This document shows, one piece after another, positions 58,953 to 64,000 of a stretch of DNA of 64,000 nt. The first letter of the stretch is position 1; every line of letters starts with the position of its first letter. The notes beneath the pieces are model-generated. The model made no database searches. It was not told where the DNA came from and was given only the letters and a program-made list of their open reading frames with translations. Source of the stretch: Lachnospiraceae bacterium (GTDB lineage: Bacteria > Bacillota > Clostridia > Lachnospirales > Lachnospiraceae); NCBI GenBank assembly GCA_902363835.1, contig CABJBM010000007.1, positions 171,606 to 235,605 of the forward strand, read 5' to 3'. The translations under genes were made by a program, and so were the position numbers.

Positions 58953-60093
58953 TTATGCACACTTCTGTTCCATTTTCTCCATTTCTGTAAATAGAGTATC
59001 CTCTGTCACATGACAATATAAACCCATTGTCATTTTGAGTGTACCATGTCCAAGTATATGCTGAAGTGTTTTTTGCTGTATTCCATTTTTAATAGCTCTG
59101 GTTGCAAATGTATGCCTGAATGTGTGCGGTGTAAAATGTTTAAAGAGATCGTCTTCTTTTTGAATATTCTTGATAATAACGCCTATACATTCTTTAATAA
59201 GGAATAATTGTGCAGGCTGATTGTTCTTCGTAACAAATACAAGGTTCTCATAACCTTCCAGTGCTTTTTCCCCTCAAAGATAACTTCCTGCTTCTGTGCT
59301 TTTTGTCTCTTTAAAGCCATAACAGCCTTTGAGGTCAGAGAAATAATTCTTTTTCCATTACTGATCTTGGTATCATGCATCTCAAACAAGTATTTCCCAT
59401 CATTACTAAAATAACAGAGTGTATGCTGTACGTTAATCGCCCTATTCTTAAAATCAACATCAGACCATTGCAAACCACATAATTCACCAACACGCATACC
59501 TGCTCTAGTGCAAGAACAAATAGATTATAGTAAACTCGTTCCTCTGCCATTGCCAAAAATTTATCTACTTCATCTCTTGTTAATACACGCTTCTCTCTTT
59601 TCTCACCCTTGGTGACAACGGTATTAATCTGTTTAGCTACGTTTTTAGTAATCAAATCGCTATCCAATGCTTTATTAAGCATGTCCACCAGAATCTTTTT
59701 AGAATTAGCACGCTCATTATCTGAATTTAACTTATTAATAGCTTCTTGCATGTTGATGAGATTAAGAGATACTGATTTTCTCCAGCCCAAATCTTCTTTT
59801 ATCCGCTTATAATGGGTAGTATAAGATTCCTTCGATGAACTTTTACAATTCTTCTTACAAGTATTCAACCATATATGATACCACTCATCAAGAGAAATAT
59901 CCTTTTTGACAACATTGCTTTGTTTTTCATCTTCAAACTGTTCAGCACTTTGCTTTCGGGATATATCAGTATATGTTTTGCCGTAAATGGTCCGTCTTTT
60001 ACCAAACCTATTAACGAACCGTGCCTGATAAAGACCATTCTTTCTTTGAGATATACCTTTACCAAGTTCCTTCCCTTTAAATGATTTACCCAA
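58953..60093 (-). pseudogene. Tyrosine integrase broken by two frameshifts
   Basis: A close relative of the integrase at 3104. The N-terminal part from ATG 60093 is intact to the first catalytic region, where one base is missing near 59506 (the codon before G-M-R-V-G-E-L). A second base is missing in a G/A run near 59274. With both restored, the C-terminus reads HTFRHTFATR, LGHGTLK and G-L-Y-C-H-V as expected. The protein cannot be made whole, so the second element cannot excise by itself unless the main integrase acts on it. Confidence 0.9.
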
Positions 60094-60192
60094 TATGTCC
60101 TCCTTCCTGCGTAAAATCGTGGGAAAGAATTTATGTCAGAACATCCGTCCCTAATTTTACCATATTCAATATGTATTTTCAATCAACAATCG

Positions 60193-60366
60193 TTATATAA
60201 TTTGATTTAGTAACCATTTATCCAGTTTGTCTTTATGAGTATACAATCTATTATCTATTCTAACCGTAAAACCATTTCTAAGATCATGTAACAATTCTCT
60301 TGCTTCTGTTGGCCTTATAGACAAATATTCACAAAAGCTCTGCAAATCTAACAATGCTCGTTCCAT
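60193..60366 (-). pseudogene. Excisionase-like gene, 5' end altered
   Basis: From an in-frame ATG 60366 the sequence reads RALLDLQSFCEYLSIRPTEA and RNGFTVRIDNRLYTHKDKL, close to the excisionase at 4336. Upstream of this ATG the similarity stops at once, so the original start region has been replaced. The 57-residue product might still fold, but there is no good ribosome site. Confidence 0.7.
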
Positions 60367-60452
60367 TGTTGACGATGATGATCTGAAAACTATCTTTTTA
60401 AAACGAAACCAGCATAAAAAGTTTCCCGAAAAGGCGGGCCTGTTAAAGTATG

Positions 60453-60500
60453 CAAAAAATCACGAGAGGGACTGATAAAATCAGCTATCTCGTGATTTTT
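60453..60500. terminator. Strong bidirectional terminator
   Basis: AAAAATCACGAGA pairs with TCTCGTGATTTTT, giving A and T tails on both sides. It lies between the excisionase remnant and the secreted wall protein gene. Confidence 0.8.
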
Positions 60501-60590
60501 GTTGTCAAGGGGATGTTAGCTTTTCAGTTAATGCTTTTTGCAACAGCCCCTTCTGCTATGGTTGTATCTGATGTGTTATATTTTCTGGAT

Positions 60591-62348
60591 TTAATCTTCT
60601 TTCATATCTTTAGAGGTCTTCGCCTGATCGAGCATCCCCAAGGTCTGTTTTCCGAGGCTTTCATAGATCCACTGGTCAGTCTCTTCAGCCCATTTCCAAC
60701 CGGAATTCTCCACTCCAATCTCATTAAAATAGTACCAGACTTCATCAATACAAACCCATCCGGTTACCATCCGCCCAGTACTCGGATCCAGATAATAACA
60801 GTTACCATCCTGCGGATCAGTTATCCACCCTGTTTTCATTTTCCCCTTTGTCCCATCTGAAATCGGATTTAAATAATACCATCTGCCGTCTTTATCGGCA
60901 AACCAACCGACAACAATATATCCATCTTTCCCGAAATAATACCAGCCAAGTTCACCATTATATTCCACCTGCTTCCACTCATTGGAATAATATCTATCTC
61001 CGGATGTGTAATACCGCCATCTACCGTCGCTACTGAAATGCCATCTGCCGACCTGATTCTCATGCTCAGAGGAATCATATTCTGAATTGATTGTAATTGA
61101 AGTTTCAGCTTTGCACTTAACATCGTTCTCATAATTTGTTGCTACTATCCAGAATGAACTTGTTCCCGTTTCTGTCGGAACTCCGCTAATAACACCAGTT
61201 TTCCGATCCAGCGTTAGGCCAGCCGGTAGCTCACCATATTTTAACCAAACAAAGGATAAATTGGAATTAATCTCAAGCTTTGCAGAATATGCAGTATTCA
61301 CGATTCCGTCTTTAAAACGCTCATTTTTAAACCTTGGAAGCTCTTCCCAATACGAATAAATCGTATCGTTAGAGGACAAATCATTCAGCTCATCAAGAAT
61401 ATACCCGTCTAAATCAATAACCTTAGTTCCTTTTCCACCTTTCTCTGTAAAATAACCGCCAAACTTATATCCTCTTTTATACGGAGGCCAAATGCATATC
61501 GTATAGTGATACCGGTCACTATATTCACTCCAATAACTGCCACTCGAATACAGTTTGGATGTTCCTGGGACATCCGCATCTTGATTAGCAAGATTAATCT
61601 CTATATCACGCATAACAACTATCTTAAATTTGTCGTCAGAAGAACTCACCCGCCATCTGGTCGCAATGAAATAGTAATCCTGTCCTTCCTCCAGTCCATA
61701 AGTTATTAAAAAATTCCTTTGCATACCACCATCATCATCATATGCCAGACATTGACTGCCTGTGGTAGACCAGACCGACTTTTGAGCGGATTCAATTCTA
61801 TGGCATAATGCCTCATATTGCTCAGAAGTACATAAATATCCATACGGATCAACTTCATAATAATAGTCTTCACTCAACTCTTCTGAATAAAATGTATAAT
61901 GTCCTCCTTCACCTTCCGGGACTGTATACTTAAGTACCTGATAGTATGGAGCTTCCCCCACAGATGTAATCATCGAAAATCTCCGCCCATCCAAATATAC
62001 CTCCTCGAAGGGTACAGGAGTTGCTTCTGACGGTGTTGCCTCTGATGGTGTTGCTTCTGATGGCGTTGCTTCTGATGGCGTTGCTTCTGATGGCGTCGCT
62101 TCTGATGGCGTTGCTTCTGATGGTGTTGCCGACCGCCACCTAATGCGTGTATCTCTCGCCCCACGATAATCTTCTGACTTATCACCTCTTTGTTCAGCTT
62201 GGGAAGGAGTTGCCAGAGGGTATCCCTCCTGCCTTTCATTACCTATTTCCTGTATTTCTGCCAATACATTGCCTGGCAACAATGTAACTATCATTATCAC
62301 CACTAAAACTTTTGCTGTTATAGACCTAATTTTCATTTTGTTATTCAT
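60591..62348 (-). CDS. Secreted protein with ATPSE repeats, Ig-like domain and wall-binding repeats, 585 aa
   Basis: A signal peptide (ITAKVLVVIMIVTLLPGNVL, cut after AxA-like VLA) is followed by seven A-T-P-S-E repeats near residues 74-110. A unique domain follows. A putative Ig-like (He_PIG) domain lies around GELPAGLTLDRKTGVISGVP, and four or more choline-binding-type repeats form the last 150 residues (GWYYFGKDGYIVVGWFADKD). It is held on the wall and may act in adhesion. ATG 62348 follows AAGGGGAAG. Flanked by remnants of mobile DNA, it may be cargo. Confidence 0.85.
   Translation of the reverse strand: MNNKMKIRSITAKVLVVIMIVTLLPGNVLAEIQEIGNERQEGYPLATPSQAEQRGDKSEDYRGARDTRIRWRSATPSEATPSEATPSEATPSEATPSEATPSEATPSEATPVPFEEVYLDGRRFSMITSVGEAPYYQVLKYTVPEGEGGHYTFYSEELSEDYYYEVDPYGYLCTSEQYEALCHRIESAQKSVWSTTGSQCLAYDDDGGMQRNFLITYGLEEGQDYYFIATRWRVSSSDDKFKIVVMRDIEINLANQDADVPGTSKLYSSGSYWSEYSDRYHYTICIWPPYKRGYKFGGYFTEKGGKGTKVIDLDGYILDELNDLSSNDTIYSYWEELPRFKNERFKDGIVNTAYSAKLEINSNLSFVWLKYGELPAGLTLDRKTGVISGVPTETGTSSFWIVATNYENDVKCKAETSITINSEYDSSEHENQVGRWHFSSDGRWRYYTSGDRYYSNEWKQVEYNGELGWYYFGKDGYIVVGWFADKDGRWYYLNPISDGTKGKMKTGWITDPQDGNCYYLDPSTGRMVTGWVCIDEVWYYFNEIGVENSGWKWAEETDQWIYESLGKQTLGMLDQAKTSKDMKED
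62020..62124 (-). repeat. Seven tandem 15-base repeats coding ATPSE
   Basis: Seven units of GTTGCTTCTGATGGT (plus strand) follow each other with few third-position changes. They code the A-T-P-S-E linker of the secreted protein, and their number may vary by slippage. Confidence 0.9.
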
Positions 62349-62921
62349 TTTGCTTCCCCTTTATATACATTCTTCTTTTGTAACACATTACTCCTTTCTC
62401 TCACCGCCTGCTCTTATCCAGCTCGGCGATAAAGTACATACATGCCCTTGGTTTCACCGTCATGTTCCGGCAATGATGCGACTGTCCCTACATGAACATA
62501 AAAGCTGCTGACCATCTAACAGATCAATTGTATCAACATAGATCCATTGAGATATAATATCAAAGTATTGTGTTCGTTCTTCAAACTACCTAGCCAAGCT
62601 AACCAACTTTCTCCAGTCTCCGACAAATCTAATGCATAGGCATCCCGGATGGATTAAATCTATGCTGAAATAACTTTTTTATACAGCATTTATTTTTTCG
62701 CACCATGCTAGAACCACCAGACTACCTATTGTATTTTAAGACAGTTATAATTATAATATAGGAACACACATTGAAAATCAATACTTTTGGTACATAAAAC
62801 CGTATATATTCTCTATACACCTTCATTTTTTCTACAATTTCCGTTATTTACTTACAATGAGTAGTATCTACGACTTTTGTTCTCTCATATACCAGTACTT
62901 CCTATTTAATATGTCTTATCA
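62349..62921. other. Long non-coding stretch
   Basis: I see no gene in these 570 bases: stops are frequent in all frames, and no ribosome site leads an open frame. It lies between two leftward genes, so it would hold the promoter of the secreted protein gene. Confidence 0.4.
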
Positions 62922-63887
62922 TTAATCATCAGTTTCAATCTTCCAATTAACCAGAGCTTCATATACTTTTTCTAGTATCTTACCCTTATATTTATCGGCC
63001 ATCACTAATATTAATGCTTCTTTATGTCTCTTATATTCAGCAAAAGCTTCTTCTGGGGTATCCCAATAATGTAGCCTAATATTATTTCCGTCAACGTTTA
63101 GAGAGCTTATATACTTTTTTCCTTTTTTATATACTCCTACTGGATAATCCCCTCTTTTGGCTGTATTATTTAGAACCAGCGTATTAATGCAATGGGGAAT
63201 AAAAACACATGTATCAGGACTATAAACCGTATTGCCTTTAAATAAAATATCTTTATCTAGATCCATTTGTTCATCACCTATTAAATAATAATTTTCTTCC
63301 ACCCATTTATAAAAGCGTGTTTTATCTTCACGCCATTCTTCACATATATTACAGCCTATGTATTTAGGAGAACGCCTATGTAATTTTCTATTGTAACAGC
63401 GTGTATTCATGTCATTCCAGAGCCTTCTTGCTTTCATTATATTAACATTCATAAATGGAATATACTCTTGAATTCTGTTTAGATCATCTATCGTCTTTCT
63501 CTTTGATTTCAGTTCGCTCAATTCCCAAGAACTTACATATATTAAATTGTTATATTTACTATTACTATCGTCACCATCTATATGGTATATCAGGTCTCTC
63601 CCTGGAACCTTCTCTAAAAATGCTTCTGCAACAAGATATTCTGCCTTAACATCTTTTTGGGTTCGCATATTTTTATCATTTTCATAATAAATCTTCCAGT
63701 GGACTTTTTTATTTCCACTCGTAAACGTATCTGAATGAACATAAAAATTACCTTTAATATTGTTAACAAGTCTACCCTCAGACGAAATATAATAATGCCT
63801 TGTCCCCTCAACGAGCATAAACGTTTCTAATTGATTTAATGGTTCTATTCCTGTTTTCTTTAAGTCTAATATATTTATATCACTCAT
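62922..63887 (-). CDS. HNH homing-endonuclease-like protein 2, 321 aa
   Basis: The same architecture as the protein at 52615: NUMOD4-like start, HNH_3 core (VPGRDLIYHIDGDDSNSKYN then N-L), a middle part with ARRLWNDMNTRCYN, and an AP2-like end (YWDTPEEAFAEYKRHKEAL). The two proteins are alike almost throughout, with about four of five residues shared by eye. ATG 63887 with AAGGAG is used. It is outside the main element, in the older remnant or beyond. Confidence 0.85.
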   Translation of the reverse strand: MSDINILDLKKTGIEPLNQLETFMLVEGTRHYYISSEGRLVNNIKGNFYVHSDTFTSGNKKVHWKIYYENDKNMRTQKDVKAEYLVAEAFLEKVPGRDLIYHIDGDDSNSKYNNLIYVSSWELSELKSKRKTIDDLNRIQEYIPFMNVNIMKARRLWNDMNTRCYNRKLHRRSPKYIGCNICEEWREDKTRFYKWVEENYYLIGDEQMDLDKDILFKGNTVYSPDTCVFIPHCINTLVLNNTAKRGDYPVGVYKKGKKYISSLNVDGNNIRLHYWDTPEEAFAEYKRHKEALILVMADKYKGKILEKVYEALVNWKIETDD

Positions 63888-63923
63888 TTTACAAATAATC
63901 TCCTTATTTTTTGCATAATCATG

Positions 63924-64000
63924 ACCACCCGTAAAACGGGTGGTTTGCACTAAGGCTGTAAGCCTTTGTTACCGGCCAGCGCCTCAAGACGCTGGCTTTC
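63924..64000. mobile_element. Three hairpins, possible end of an IS200/IS605-type element
   Basis: Three hairpins follow each other: ACCACCCGT-AAA-ACGGGTGGT, AAGGCT-GTA-AGCCTT and CCAGCG-CCTCAAGA-CGCTGG. Such hairpin-rich ends are typical of IS200/IS605 elements, and this string resembles ends of TnpB-type elements in Clostridia that I remember. The window stops before a transposase or TnpB gene could be seen. Confidence 0.35.

Larger units (their letters stand above)
58831..60366. mobile_element. Remnant of a second, related element at the same site
   Basis: It has the same order as the left end of the main element: att with pyrE start, arm-like repeats, integrase, excisionase. Both genes are damaged. 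Similarity to the main element stops at about 60366. How far the remnant extends to the right is not clear; the HNH paralogue at 62922 suggests beyond 63.9 kb. Confidence 0.7.

Noticed and set aside
60591..61140. Overlapping open frames on both strands in the secreted protein gene
   Set aside because: They are shadows caused by the repeated W-Y-x-F units; only the minus-strand frame has a signal peptide and domains.

Overview
The window looks like a Clostridia chromosome, most likely Lachnospiraceae. It has AT-rich DNA, strong GGAGG ribosome binding sites, a VanZ-like protein, pyrE, and choline-binding-type wall repeats. The left flank (1-3012) is ordinary chromosome: a large peptidase-like gene running off the edge, two small membrane-protein genes, a VanZ-family gene and pyrE.

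From inside the first codons of pyrE (about 2981) to a second copy of those bases (58831-58856) lies one integrated element of about 56 kb. A tyrosine integrase and an excisionase sit at its pyrE end, and 11-base arm repeats occur at both ends. Most genes read leftward. The layout is: 4.6-16.9 kb, a siphophage tail module with a 2167-residue tape measure protein, a tail-tip protein and wall-binding proteins; 17-20 kb, a single-subunit double-psi-barrel RNA polymerase related to YonO of phage SP-beta and to eukaryotic RNA-silencing polymerases; 20.7-31 kb, an early-type block with an ATPase/helicase, many small unknown proteins, a ParB-like and a DUF262 protein, a striking 5-base periodic repeat and a probable small RNA; 31.6-35 kb, a MazF-type locus and a DinG-type helicase; 35-43 kb, an accessory zone with broken genes, a LexA-type DNA-binding protein, a second recombinase and a type I toxin-antitoxin locus; 43-48 kb, regulators, an HNH nuclease, a sigma-like factor and a divergent operator region; 48.7-52.4 kb, cargo (a LysM/GH18 protein and a chemotaxis receptor); 52.6-58.5 kb, an HNH homing-type protein, a primase and a small module with HU-like, cold-shock and neck-like proteins.

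Both ends of the element appear to lie inside the window, yet no terminase, portal, capsid or protease gene can be recognised. There is also no relaxase or type IV secretion gene. It is therefore a tail-bearing element with its own RNA polymerase and replication genes but no visible head: a decayed prophage, a tail-only particle, or an element that uses another phage's heads.

Right of the second att copy is the remnant of a related element at the same site: an integrase broken by two single-base deletions, a 5'-altered excisionase, a secreted wall-binding protein and a second HNH protein. The window ends in hairpins that may be the edge of an IS200/IS605-type element.
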